A stretch of DNA of 64,000 nt from positions 370,813-434,812 of the forward strand of contig JBBAAO010000003.1 of assembly GCA_041658205.1 (NCBI GenBank). Reading direction: 5' to 3'. The notes under the pieces are model-generated. The model was not told where the DNA came from. It was given only the letters and a program-made list of their open reading frames with translations, and made no database searches. This DNA comes from Bacteroidota bacterium. GTDB taxonomy: Bacteria; Bacteroidota; Ignavibacteria; UBA10030; UBA8401. The translations under genes and the position numbers were made by a program. Shown piece by piece: positions 43,045 through 51,402 of the stretch (within the stretch, counting starts at the first letter, position 1; every line of letters begins with the position of its first letter).

Positions 43045-43539
43045 ATGAAAATAGCTGCACTGTTCTTCACATTCATAAGCACCGTTGTATCGGCAAAAGA
43101 AATACGAACAGAAATTCTCATTCAGGCGCCGCCGGAAAAAGTGTGGGCAATTCTTACAGACTTTAACCGCTATGCGGAATGGAATCCGTTCATCAGATCG
43201 GTCACCGGCGAAGTGGCTGTGGGAAAAGAAATAACAATATTGCTTGCGCCGCCCGAATCATCGGAGATGACGTTTTCACCAACCATTCTTGCGTTTGAAC
43301 CAAACAAAGAACTGCGCTGGCTCGGTCATTTCTGGTTTACGGGACTTTTCGACGGCGAACATACATTCGAACTTATTGATAACGGAAACGGGACAACCAC
43401 GTTTAAGCAGAGCGAAGATTTCGGGGGAATACTTGTTCCATTTTTCAGCACAAAGCTGGATGTTAACACAGTCAACGGCTTCAAACTGATGAACGAAAAA
43501 CTGAAAGAATTAGCGGAAAAAATTGAACGATTGGAGTGA
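43045..43539 (+). CDS. Exported SRPBCC domain protein
   Basis: The 164-residue protein has a signal-like N-terminus (residues 1-18, FFTFISTVVSA) and then a Bet v1-like domain: ILIQAPPEKVWAILTDFNRY, AEWNPFIRSVTGEVAVGKE, ELRWLGHFWFTGLFDGEHTF. It matches polyketide-cyclase-type SRPBCC proteins. CAAAGGAATCAATC precedes the ATG. Ligand unknown. Confidence 0.87.
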   Translation: MKIAALFFTFISTVVSAKEIRTEILIQAPPEKVWAILTDFNRYAEWNPFIRSVTGEVAVGKEITILLAPPESSEMTFSPTILAFEPNKELRWLGHFWFTGLFDGEHTFELIDNGNGTTTFKQSEDFGGILVPFFSTKLDVNTVNGFKLMNEKLKELAEKIERLE

Positions 43540-43603
43540 CGACGTTAGCGTTCGGATATTTAACCCGATGGTGAATAAAATTCTTTTTTGAGATAGCTTC
43601 CTC

Positions 43604-44458
43604 TCACACCTTTCTTGTTGAAACGTATCCGATCAATAATCCAAACAATCCGTTTGATGTGGAAACTTCCAGTAAATGAGCTAGTCTTACTGGCTGCGGC
43701 ATAAATGGATTATCGACGATCAGTTGTATTGCCGGAAGCGAATACAAAATAACGCACGCCAGAATTTTTTCTTTTTTACTTCCTTTTAAATACATCACTA
43801 TTGGAAATCCTATCATGATCCATAAAAATCCACGGAAGAACTGAAAGGGAAAAATAAAACTCTTTGTCTGCAGCGTTTGCTGTATTTGTCCAATAAACCC
43901 TGCGTTTTCTGTGCTACCCGAATAGAATAACCGGACAGCTTCAAATTGCCATGCAACGAAAAAACCGAACACAAAATAAATTATCACGTAAGTGGCAGAA
44001 AGCCATAATACATCTTTCCACTGTAGGGTTGATCGGTTTAATTGAGTTTGAGGTGCGGAACGTTCGACATTCTGTTTCCACTTACCCAATATCCACATTG
44101 CCAGCGGCACAAACGTGATCGCTGTAATCAATGGGCGCAGAAATAAATTCAGTAATTCTGAATTAGTAATTGCAGGCATCGCATCTCTAAAATACCATGT
44201 CTCCACTTGTGTCATAAACGTCTGGAGACCCCAGAAAATGATTACCGTACTAAAGAAAAGTTTTCCTCCCCACAGGTTAAGGCGTTTGATCAAATAGATG
44301 ATAGTGGAAAATTGTATCAGTAAAAAAAGAACTATCATGTGCGCGTTGTAATCACTTTGGTTCTCTACTGTGAGAGTCACCGGAATAAAAACAACGGGCA
44401 AAACAACAAGAGTGAAAAAAATAAAAAACAAGAGGACATATTTCAGGAATGTTTTCAT
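43604..44458 (-). CDS. Eight-TM membrane protein of unknown function
   Basis: The 284-residue protein has about eight hydrophobic segments with short loops; conserved-looking polar positions include QVETWYFRDAMP near residue 105 and FRGFLWIMIGFPIVMYLKGS near 215. It might relate to multi-span intramembrane proteins, but no catalytic motif is visible. It converges with the exported SRPBCC gene. Confidence 0.65.
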   Translation of the reverse strand: MKTFLKYVLLFFIFFTLVVLPVVFIPVTLTVENQSDYNAHMIVLFLLIQFSTIIYLIKRLNLWGGKLFFSTVIIFWGLQTFMTQVETWYFRDAMPAITNSELLNLFLRPLITAITFVPLAMWILGKWKQNVERSAPQTQLNRSTLQWKDVLWLSATYVIIYFVFGFFVAWQFEAVRLFYSGSTENAGFIGQIQQTLQTKSFIFPFQFFRGFLWIMIGFPIVMYLKGSKKEKILACVILYSLPAIQLIVDNPFMPQPVRLAHLLEVSTSNGLFGLLIGYVSTRKV

Positions 44459-44554
44459 AAATTTCTCACTTATAATTTAGTCATTGATGAGTTTATAATA
44501 AAATTGGTTTCTAAAAAAATTTATACTGCTTAGATGCCATTTCAAAAACGGATG

Positions 44555-44644
44555 GTCATTGCGAGGGAGCACAGCGACCGAAGCAATCTCCAAAACTTAA
44601 GGTAAAAACAAGATTGCTTCGACAAAAAAACGTCTCGCAATGAC
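44555..44644. repeat. Palindromic repeat (GTCATTGCGAGG type)
   Basis: GTCATTGCGAGG at the left and CTCGCAATGAC at the right enclose a second inverted pair, GAAGCAATCT/AGATTGCTTC. The whole 90 bp can fold into a long stem. This type is very widespread between genes in bacteria. It separates the membrane gene from the end of the ArsR-headed operon. Confidence 0.7.
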
Positions 44645-44675
44645 AATGATTTGACATTTTTGAGACGCCTTCTAA

Positions 44676-45104
44676 TTACTTTTCCACATATTCTTTTAAT
44701 GATCTGCCGATAATATCTGTCCATCCTTCGGCAAAATTGTGTTTTGCAAAATCCGGATTTTCATTCGGGAATGTTTCCAAGCCTGCGTGAGTCAGTTTCA
44801 ATCTGGTCTTGCTTCCTTCGGCAAACAATTCAAATGTCACAAGTGAATTTCCTTTATATCCGTCGTACCGCCAGGTATGTGTTAACTTCTTACCGGGAAT
44901 CACTTCGGTGATTTTGCAGAGATGTACATATTGTCTTTCCGGTGACGGCCCACCGGTGAAGTGAAATTCAAAACCTACTTCGGCTTTGAATTCCACAAGA
45001 TCAAAGTACCATTGTTTCATTTCGCGCTTGTCAGTGATCGCTTTCCACACTTTTTCGGCTGGTGCGTTATACGTCCGTTCGATAATAAAAGGTTCGTTGT
45101 TCAT
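44676..45104 (-). CDS. AHSA1-type SRPBCC protein
   Basis: The 142-residue protein has IERTYNAPAEKVWKAITDK, MKQWYFDLVEFKAEVGFEFH and NFAEGWTDIIGRSLKEYVEK, the full AHSA1 pattern. It is the last gene of a six-gene reverse operon (47349 down to 44676) in which spacers are 5 to about 76 bases. Ligand unknown. Confidence 0.88.
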   Translation of the reverse strand: MNNEPFIIERTYNAPAEKVWKAITDKREMKQWYFDLVEFKAEVGFEFHFTGGPSPERQYVHLCKITEVIPGKKLTHTWRYDGYKGNSLVTFELFAEGSKTRLKLTHAGLETFPNENPDFAKHNFAEGWTDIIGRSLKEYVEK

Positions 45105-45121
45105 AATTTCCCTAACACTTA

Positions 45122-45520
45122 TTAGAGTGAAGTTGATAATTTTTGTGTCCGGCGTTTATACAATTCACCGCCAAACAGGGCCAGCGGAAGAGATGTTGCC
45201 GCACCGACAATTCCGTACCATGTTGGTCCCATACCATACATAGCAATTGTGCCTGCAAGCCAAAGAACCGCTCCCAGTATTCCCGTAAACCACAGCGCGG
45301 TTTTTGCTTTCTCTTTTGCAATCATGGCAGTAATGTATGCAGCAAAGATTGTTATGATAACACGATAACCGAGCGCCAACAAAAATAAATCGGTATCAAA
45401 ATACACCTGACCGTGCGGTGGATAAACACCGGTTGCATGAAAAACTTCGTCAATGGCGGTTGCCAAAATTCCATTGATCAATACCGCGGCAATAATTGCT
45501 AGAATCAGACGTTTCATCAT
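45122..45520 (-). CDS. Four-TM membrane protein of unknown function
   Basis: The 132-residue protein has spans near residues 3-25, 45-70, 75-97 and 100-120. The loop IDEVFHATGVYPPHGQVYFD and the span ALGYRVIITIFAAYITAMIA resemble small uncharacterised membrane proteins often beside SRPBCC genes. It lies 17 bases from each neighbour within the ArsR-headed operon. Confidence 0.7.
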   Translation of the reverse strand: MMKRLILAIIAAVLINGILATAIDEVFHATGVYPPHGQVYFDTDLFLLALGYRVIITIFAAYITAMIAKEKAKTALWFTGILGAVLWLAGTIAMYGMGPTWYGIVGAATSLPLALFGGELYKRRTQKLSTSL

Positions 45521-45539
45521 TTATCCCTTTCGTAATTTA

Positions 45540-46001
45540 TTACTTTTTGTGTGCTTTCTTTAAGCCGGCAATGTCGATCTTTTTCATTTGAAGCATTGCC
45601 TGCATCACTCTGTTTGCTTTAACACGGTCTTTATCCCCCAATAATTTTCCAAGATCATGAGGAATGATTTGCCACGAGACACCATATTTATCAAACAGCC
45701 GCCCACATTGAGATTCTTGTCCACCGTCGGCAATAAGTTTCTTCCACAGTCCATCGATTTCTTTTTGTGTTGTGCAATGGACAAAGAATGAAATTGCTTC
45801 AGTAAACTTATGGTGAGGTCCGCCATTCAACGCCATAAACTCCAGACCATCCAATACAAATGTTACTGTCATTGGATTTGCATTGAGTATTCTTGAATTC
45901 TTAAAAACTCCCGTATAGAATTTTGCCGCCTCTTCCGCTTGATTATCGAACCACAAGAAGGGTCTGATTTTTTGAATGGAACTCTTTTTTGTTGTTTTCA
46001 T
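45540..46001 (-). CDS. PhnB-like VOC family protein
   Basis: The start is the ATG ending at 46001, with CGGGAGAAAAA upstream; an in-frame ATG nine codons earlier overlaps the previous gene. The 153-residue protein is of the PhnB/3-demethylubiquinone methyltransferase-like VOC type: IRPFLWFDNQAEEAAKFYTG, FMALNGGPHHKFTEAISFFV and CGRLFDKYGVSWQIIPHDLG. Metal ligands of true glyoxalases are not all present. Function unknown. Confidence 0.88.
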   Translation of the reverse strand: MKTTKKSSIQKIRPFLWFDNQAEEAAKFYTGVFKNSRILNANPMTVTFVLDGLEFMALNGGPHHKFTEAISFFVHCTTQKEIDGLWKKLIADGGQESQCGRLFDKYGVSWQIIPHDLGKLLGDKDRVKANRVMQAMLQMKKIDIAGLKKAHKK

Positions 46002-46017
46002 TTTTTCTCCCGGATAA

Positions 46018-46434
46018 TTATTTTTCAACCAGAGTGAGCCATTTCTTTAGTACGCTTTGCAATATTTTCTTTTTTAATGCCACATCGTTCAAATCTTTAA
46101 AGATTGTAATCCTTCTTCCATCCTTATACTCTCCTTGGAGCAATCCCGATGTATCTTTTACTTTTGCGCCGCTCGGGAAGACCAGCATAATTCTTCCTTT
46201 AAATAAATTGAACACGATAATTTCCCGCTTATGCTCTTCGGGTTTGAACGGTTTCATCTCTCCGGTATAATAAAAAGCAGGATTGTTCCATTTGATATGC
46301 TCTCCGATTTCTTTATCCGTACTTAAAATAATTTTTCGCAAACTCTGAACTATTTTTTTTACAGCGGGATCGAGCTTTTTAATATGAGCAGACACTTGCT
46401 CTTTGTCTGAGAATACAGATGTTTTTGTATTCAT
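46018..46434 (-). CDS. DUF1801 family protein
   Basis: The 138-residue protein has VSAHIKKLDPAVKKIVQSLR, EIGEHIKWNNPAFYYTGEMK and FNLFKGRIMLVFPSGAKVKD, fitting the DUF1801 group with a longer C-terminal helix. It starts five bases after the SRPBCC gene at 46440 in the same operon. Function is unknown. Confidence 0.87.
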   Translation of the reverse strand: MNTKTSVFSDKEQVSAHIKKLDPAVKKIVQSLRKIILSTDKEIGEHIKWNNPAFYYTGEMKPFKPEEHKREIIVFNLFKGRIMLVFPSGAKVKDTSGLLQGEYKDGRRITIFKDLNDVALKKKILQSVLKKWLTLVEK

Positions 46435-46439
46435 ATTCC

Positions 46440-46946
46440 TTAATCCAGAGTCTCGGCAAGTTTGTCAATACATTGATGCATTCCGGCAAGTGAGTATACG
46501 TACATGTGACCGGGAGTCCAGCCATGTTCGATAACGGTCAGTTCCGTCATATCGTGCTTTATTTTTTTGAATATAATTGTTGTAAGGAATTCTTTGGGAA
46601 AATCAGGCGGCATGCCGACAGACAGTGGATCAATTCTGTTTCCATCCTTATCAGAAAGTCCTTGCGTAAACTCTAACCGTTCCATCGGGACAATTTTTTG
46701 GTAGATCCCAGAGACATACGAATCTTGGCCCCCTTGATTTTTTGGCGCGCGCATGCAAAAAATGTACTGACCTCCTTCGCGGAGATCGATTTTACAAGAA
46801 GGAGAGGTATAGTATTTTGGTCCCCACCATTTCATCACCATTTCAGGTACGGTCCATGATTTCCAAACAAGTTCAACGGGCGCATCAATGATACGCTTAA
46901 CAAAAACATCTTCTTTTGGTGAATTTTGTTTTGTATCTCCAGCCAT
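46440..46946 (-). CDS. AHSA1-type SRPBCC protein
   Basis: The 168-residue protein has VKRIIDAPVELVWKSWTVPE, MKWWGPKYYTSPSCKIDLRE and ELTVIEHGWTPGHMYVYSLA. It is the first structural gene behind the ArsR regulator (76 bases apart), a pairing seen in many bacteria, where the AHSA1 gene is under the repressor. Ligand unknown. GGAGAACTTG precedes the ATG. Confidence 0.88.
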   Translation of the reverse strand: MAGDTKQNSPKEDVFVKRIIDAPVELVWKSWTVPEMVMKWWGPKYYTSPSCKIDLREGGQYIFCMRAPKNQGGQDSYVSGIYQKIVPMERLEFTQGLSDKDGNRIDPLSVGMPPDFPKEFLTTIIFKKIKHDMTELTVIEHGWTPGHMYVYSLAGMHQCIDKLAETLD

Positions 46947-47022
46947 TTCAAGTTCTCCTTGTGTGGATGAGTAAATTTATTTTAAGGGGTTTTACCCTTC
47001 TTTTCTGAGAAAAAAAATAAAG

Positions 47023-47349
47023 TCATTTTTTCTTTTTTGCCTGAAGTGTTGTTAAATAATTATCCAGCGCATCCAATTTCTCTTCCCAGAACTTTCTGTA
47101 CTGCTCAACCCATGTCGATACTTCGTTCAATTTTTCAAATTTCATTTCGCAGTACTTGTCACGCCCTTCTTGGGTGGTTACTACCAATCCGCATTCAGAA
47201 AGAATTTTTATATGCTTTGAAATCGCTGGGCGGCTGATCTTGAATTTCTCTGCCAGACCGTTAACGTTCATTTTTTGCTGCTCTGCCAATAAACTGATGA
47301 TCGCTCTTCTGTTTGGATCTGCTATTGCCTGAAAAACATCTCGTCTCAT
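47023..47349 (-). CDS. ArsR family winged-helix repressor
   Basis: The 108-residue regulator has FQAIADPNRRAIISLLAEQQ, the recognition helix region LAEKFKISRPAISKHIKILS and the wing TTQEGRDKYCEMKFEKL. There are no metal-binding cysteine clusters, so it belongs to the non-metal ArsR group found with AHSA1 proteins. A palindromic operator lies 15 bases upstream, which indicates autoregulation of the operon. Confidence 0.92.
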   Translation of the reverse strand: MRRDVFQAIADPNRRAIISLLAEQQKMNVNGLAEKFKISRPAISKHIKILSECGLVVTTQEGRDKYCEMKFEKLNEVSTWVEQYRKFWEEKLDALDNYLTTLQAKKKK

Positions 47350-47363
47350 GATTCTTTCGTCTT

Positions 47364-47387
47364 ATATGTAACCGATTGGTTACATAT
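47364..47387. promoter_or_regulatory. Probable ArsR operator palindrome
   Basis: ATATGTAACC and GGTTACATAT are perfect 10-bp arms around the centre GATT. The position, 15-38 bases upstream of the ArsR start codon, suits an autoregulatory operator. The TAACC-N4-GGTTA form is typical of ArsR proteins of this subgroup. Confidence 0.8.
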
Positions 47388-47563
47388 TAATATCTGGGCA
47401 GATGAAAGTCAAGAGGTGCTGTAAATATTTTTTGCCTTTTCTTTTTGAAAGGGATTAATCTAACAAATACTGTCCGGTGTTATCGCACGGATAGATTGAA
47501 CAAAACAAGAATAATGGATATAGCTTACAGATGCATTCGAATTGCTGAAATATCTATCGGATA

Positions 47564-47986
47564 TCAGTGAGTTTCTGCAATGTTTTTAAGAGATTGTAAA
47601 ATCGGATTTTCTTCACCCTGCGGTTCTTCCTGTACTGCATTTGGTCTATTATCTTCCTGAATTATTTCAAGCTTCGTTTGACCGTTTTGAGCTGTCAAAA
47701 CATAATTCATGACAAAATAATTTTCAGGCCTGTCTTCAAGCCCGGGCCTTGGCGCAAATAAACTATACTTTACTAATTCGCGTGGCTTCACTGCTAACAC
47801 TTTTCCCCATTGCTCAAATACTTTGTCTTCCCATGCGGTTCTAAATTTAATATCGCTGCCAATTTCCCATGTCGTCAATACATCACTTCCGTATTGCCAC
47901 AGTTTAACAAGTTCCGGTTTTGTAACCGTGTCCCACACTTTTTGAAGCGAAGCATTGATCAGGATTGTTGAAATATTTTTCGCCAT
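47564..47986 (-). CDS. AHSA1-type SRPBCC protein
   Basis: The 140-residue protein has STILINASLQKVWDTVTKPE, LVKLWQYGSDVLTTWEIGSD and ENYFVMNYVLTAQNGQTKLE, and ends NPILQSLKNIAETH. It lies 214 bases upstream of the ArsR gene and 35 bases after an NTF2-like gene, so it is probably transcribed with the latter. Ligand unknown. Confidence 0.86.
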   Translation of the reverse strand: MAKNISTILINASLQKVWDTVTKPELVKLWQYGSDVLTTWEIGSDIKFRTAWEDKVFEQWGKVLAVKPRELVKYSLFAPRPGLEDRPENYFVMNYVLTAQNGQTKLEIIQEDNRPNAVQEEPQGEENPILQSLKNIAETH

Positions 47987-48021
47987 TGTTCTCCTTTTAC
48001 AATGAATTTTAACAGGGCTGA

Positions 48022-48366
48022 TTATGTTTGTATAATATACGATGTAATAGTTTTAATTTTTCCGTTCTTGAATTTGTTCAATTCATAGACGTGACAGAAG
48101 GAATACTTTTTAGCGCCAATGCTCATTGTACCATTAATCGATGCTTTATTTCCATGGGTAATAAAATAGAAATATTCCAGATCAGCTGCTTTATTAAATT
48201 TCAACTTCTTTATGGTTTTCACTAATTCATTTTTGCCATGAATTAGTTCCCTTCCGATGATGTTCCATTGAATATCATCAATGGAATGTGCGGACATGAA
48301 TTCTGTCTCCCCTATGGTGAATGCTTCGCTGATTTGTTTGAAGAATATGACGCTTTGGTTCAGCAT
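48022..48366 (-). CDS. NTF2-like (SnoaL-type) protein
   Basis: The 114-residue protein shows an NTF2-like cone pattern: FKQISEAFTIGETEFMSAHS, IDDIQWNIIGRELIHGKNEL, and a curved-sheet end KYSFCHVYELNKFKNGKIKT. Such proteins act as isomerases, hydrolases or ligand binders. No catalytic residue can be assigned. It looks more AT-rich than its neighbours. Confidence 0.78.
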   Translation of the reverse strand: MLNQSVIFFKQISEAFTIGETEFMSAHSIDDIQWNIIGRELIHGKNELVKTIKKLKFNKAADLEYFYFITHGNKASINGTMSIGAKKYSFCHVYELNKFKNGKIKTITSYIIQT

Positions 48367-48415
48367 GTTATTTTATTCCGCGGTAATACAATATTCTTTC
48401 AAGTTTTTTAAATAG

Positions 48416-48793
48416 TTACTTTGCTTTTTCATCAACCTCAAAAATTCCGAATGTATTTCCTTCAGTATCGAGAAAATATCCCTGCCAGCATTGACCGGGA
48501 ACAGCGAATTTTGGAAGAGCAATCGTTCCACCAAGTTTCATTATTTTTTGTGTCATTGCATCAAAGTTTTCAACTTCTAAGGAACAGACAAACGCATTCG
48601 TTCCGCATTCCATCGGCGGGGGAAGTGCGGGACGTTTAAGCAATCCACCGCGAGAGCCGCCGGTTTCAATACGCCAATATTCCACAGGAAGGCCGGGTGC
48701 CTCGCTGAATTTCCATCCGAAGACATTCTTGTAAAATTTTATTGCGCGGTGCGTGTTGTCCGCTTGTATTTCAAAATAGAAGTGTCCGTTCAT
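48416..48793 (-). CDS. Glyoxalase/VOC family protein
   Basis: The 125-residue protein has two beta-alpha-beta-beta-beta units: FYFEIQADNTHRAIKFYKNV with FGWKFSEAPGLPVEYWRIET, then AFVCSLEVENFDAMTQKIMK with PGQCWQGYFLDTEGNTFGIF. It matches VOC proteins of the CFP32/glyoxalase-like type. The metal site is incomplete by eye. It lies 49 bases upstream of the NTF2-like gene. Confidence 0.88.
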   Translation of the reverse strand: MNGHFYFEIQADNTHRAIKFYKNVFGWKFSEAPGLPVEYWRIETGGSRGGLLKRPALPPPMECGTNAFVCSLEVENFDAMTQKIMKLGGTIALPKFAVPGQCWQGYFLDTEGNTFGIFEVDEKAK

Positions 48794-48974
48794 AGTTAAT
48801 TCCTCAATTATTTTTATATATGCTGCTGCAAAATTTTAACATTTCCAAACGCAAAGGAGAACGCTGCATATAGAGTTTTGCTGCATCCTTTGTTGAGTTG
48901 ATGGTTCAGATTTCATCCACCTTGACAAAATAATTATTTGTCGGCAGGCAAATATTTTCTCATTTTATTTCTTC

Positions 48975-49090
48975 TTATTCTCCAATAGTACCAGTCTTAA
49001 CTTCTCCGGCTCGCCCGTAACAAGCAACTATCACCCCGCCTGGTGCATTGTATTCTCTACTAAATTGAATGCTGCCGGGATCGCCCCCCC
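48975..49090 (-). pseudogene. 3' remnant of a RibD-C/DHFR-like gene
   Basis: Reading the minus strand, GGVIVACYGRAGEVKTGTIG and a stop codon match the C-terminus of the intact gene at 49755 (GVIIANYKRAGEVKTGTVGE). Upstream the homology continues to AAFNLVENT-like sequence with small deletions and then ends near a C-run. The rest of the 48794-49200 gap shows no gene. Confidence 0.75.
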
Positions 49091-49200
49091 GGCAAACGGT
49101 TCTGGGCTTGGTGAAGTGGCGACATTAGAAACACAACATTCAGCAAGAACGTTTGTCTGAAGCAATGATTTATTGTTCTTTTTGACTTGGTGGTGTTAGG

Positions 49201-49626
49201 TTAATGCGATGTCTCAAATCCATATCGTATTGCCGCTTCAAGTATTTCAATGTTTATATCTTTCAGAGTTTTGAACTTAATGCAATATCCACTCACGCTT
49301 GCCTTGCCGAGTTTTTTTCCATATGTCTTGGTTAAGTATTTCTTATCGTTAATACCAAGGATATAAACAGAAATTCCGGTTGTGTTTGCACTCATACCGA
49401 TTTGATAAAACTCTCTGGTTTTTCCATCAGCATATTTTATGGTGCGAAGTCCATATCCTATATTAGGATTAGAAACAGTTTTATTTTCACTATTTTTACC
49501 ATCCAAGAACCATAATTTACATGCTGGCATTACTTGCAGAATGATGCGGTGCAACGCTTGCATGTCGCTGCGTTTTGGTTCAGGTTGGCTTGTAATATAT
49601 TTTTTGATTTGTTCTCGTGTGTTCAT
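49201..49626 (-). CDS. DUF1801 family protein
   Basis: The 141-residue protein has IKKYITSQPEPKRSDMQALH, RIILQVMPACKLWFLDGKN and YGLRTIKYADGKTREFYQIG, followed by YILGINDKKYLTKTYGKKLG. This is the DUF1801 pattern in a form with an extra glycine/lysine segment. Function unknown. It is separated by about 128 bases from the RibD-like gene upstream. Confidence 0.82.
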   Translation of the reverse strand: MNTREQIKKYITSQPEPKRSDMQALHRIILQVMPACKLWFLDGKNSENKTVSNPNIGYGLRTIKYADGKTREFYQIGMSANTTGISVYILGINDKKYLTKTYGKKLGKASVSGYCIKFKTLKDINIEILEAAIRYGFETSH

Positions 49627-49754
49627 TTAAAATTTAAATGAATTTATTGTTTACACTCCATAGTCGTTCGACAAAACCGGAAATCGACATCGTTTATTTT
49701 TCTCTCAGTTTCATTATTCAAGAACAGCAGCATTGTCTCAACTTTTAATTTTTC

Positions 49755-50351
49755 TTATTCTCCAACTGTGCCAGTCTTGACTTCTCCGGCTCGCTTGTAG
49801 TTGGCAATAATCACTCCACTTGGTGTAACAATACTCTCCGTTACTGTAAATGCTGCCGGAGCCGTGCCGCTGTCAAACAATTTTTTTCCTGTACCAAGAA
49901 TCAAGGGATAAATTTTGAGCCGAAGTTCGTCTACTAAGTCATTCTTCAGTAACAGCTGAACGAGTTTGCTGCTCCCCCAAACTTGAATGTCAGCACCTTT
50001 TGAATTTTTGAGCTTTTTGATATCTTCCAAACTTTTGATAAATACGGTGTTTTTCCACTCTGACTTTTTCATGGACTTGGATATAACGTATTTTGTGCCA
50101 TTATTGATGCCGGGCCAAATATCTTCATGGTGAGGCCAGAAGGATGCCCAAATCTCAAACGTTTTTCTCCCCAAAAGATAATCTGCAAGTTGATTCAATT
50201 CTTTTTGCACCACCGTACCTCCAACGTCGTCTCCATATGGCGCACTCCAACCACCATATTTAAAAGCGTCTGATTCATCTTCCTCAGGTCCGCCAGGTGC
50301 TTGCATTACTCCATCTAATGTGATCATTGATAAGACGATTATTTTTCTCAT
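49755..50351 (-). CDS. RibD-C/DHFR-like protein (intact paralogue)
   Basis: The 198-residue protein is full length: MRKIIVLSMITLDGVMQAPG, LADYLLGRKTFEIWASFW, SKSMKKSEWKNTVFIKSLED and VWGSSKLVQLLLKNDLVDEL with a final PSGVIIANYKRAG. It is the reference for two damaged relatives, 32753-33339 (one-base frameshift) and 48975-49090 (remnant). Substrate unknown; cytosolic NADPH-dependent reductase by family. Confidence 0.9.
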   Translation of the reverse strand: MRKIIVLSMITLDGVMQAPGGPEEDESDAFKYGGWSAPYGDDVGGTVVQKELNQLADYLLGRKTFEIWASFWPHHEDIWPGINNGTKYVISKSMKKSEWKNTVFIKSLEDIKKLKNSKGADIQVWGSSKLVQLLLKNDLVDELRLKIYPLILGTGKKLFDSGTAPAAFTVTESIVTPSGVIIANYKRAGEVKTGTVGE

Positions 50352-50477
50352 GGTCGATTTACCCTTTCAGTATTGGTGAAAATATTCATTTAAGCCGAAG
50401 CCGCTTTTGAGGTAGTGCTTGCCCAAGGGTGCTTTTGTGTTCGTCTTATTCATGTCTTTAATTTTAATTGTCAATAA

Positions 50478-51005
50478 TTAATGCTCTGGTTTAGTTTTTA
50501 AAAAATCGTCTATGCTTCTTTTTTGACGTAGGTGATGCCGTAAATGCATTTCGGAATACCGAAGCCAGTCTTGAGCGTTAAAATACCCATGACCCGGGTG
50601 TTTCGTTTTACCGATATGTTTACTGCTATTAGTTTTCTTCCAAATACTATTCATTTGTAGTTTTACTGCGCGTATTTTTTCTTGAAGCTGCAATTTGCTC
50701 TTGGGCTGTGGTAGATTTTCAGAAACAACTGGATCGCCTTTAATTTTTTCATCCGGGAATTCATTTTTTGCAAACATCATTTTCCCCGTCTCGTTCATTT
50801 CTTCGGAAGAGTTTTCATCATGACTCAAACAAATTTCGATCTGTTCAATATAATATTCTGTCTCATTGCAAAGATGTATGAATACTTGGCTAAGAGACCA
50901 GCTTTGACAATCCTGTTTAACAAGCAATACATCGAAATCATAGTACTCTAATTCAGTAATCCAAACTTCTATGGTACTGTTAAATTTTTCGATATAATTT
51001 TTCAC
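50478..51005 (-). CDS. DinB-like protein
   Basis: The 175-residue protein has the four-helix DinB arrangement: VKQDCQSWSLSQVFIHLCNE with one metal histidine, and a C-terminal GYFNAQDWLRYSEMHLRHHL providing the final histidines. The middle segment PDEKIKGDPVVSENLPQPKS is typical of this subgroup. It is divergent from the DinB protein at 6654. Substrate unknown. Confidence 0.82.
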   Translation of the reverse strand: MKNYIEKFNSTIEVWITELEYYDFDVLLVKQDCQSWSLSQVFIHLCNETEYYIEQIEICLSHDENSSEEMNETGKMMFAKNEFPDEKIKGDPVVSENLPQPKSKLQLQEKIRAVKLQMNSIWKKTNSSKHIGKTKHPGHGYFNAQDWLRYSEMHLRHHLRQKRSIDDFLKTKPEH

Positions 51006-51402
51006 AAACTGGGTTATTTATTTATTGTATGTTTGTAGTAACGTTTTAATATGGAGATCTGTTTTTAGCGCAAAGGGGTGGTAAAATTTTCATTGAATAT
51101 AAGATTTATCGAATTAATCTCACCGGCAAAGAATAGATTTTCATTTAAAGAGTTTTGAAATGAGCACATAGGTTTTTATCCAACCATTAACACAAAGGGA
51201 AACGAATAGACTTATTACCGTTGAAATCATTTTTCTCATCCACTTAGGGACCATTAGCACCAATAGATGTACAATACACACAATTCAGGATATTTCGCTT
51301 TGACATGTTGATAAATATACTGTCGGGATTGTGATTTTAAAGGGTGTAAATACGGCATTCTACAGGGTTGATTGCGACAACTAGTTTAATTATTATTGTG
51401 CC
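51006..51402. other. Divergent intergenic region, nothing recognised
   Basis: This stretch separates the divergent DinB and GlxA-type regulator genes. I see no open frame, repeat family or convincing promoter; a TTGACA at 51300 lacks a well-spaced -10 element. Confidence 0.4.

Noticed and set aside
51300..51321. Promoter TTGACA with TATACT upstream of the GlxA-type regulator
   Set aside because: The spacer is only 10 bases, too short for a functional sigma-70 type promoter.
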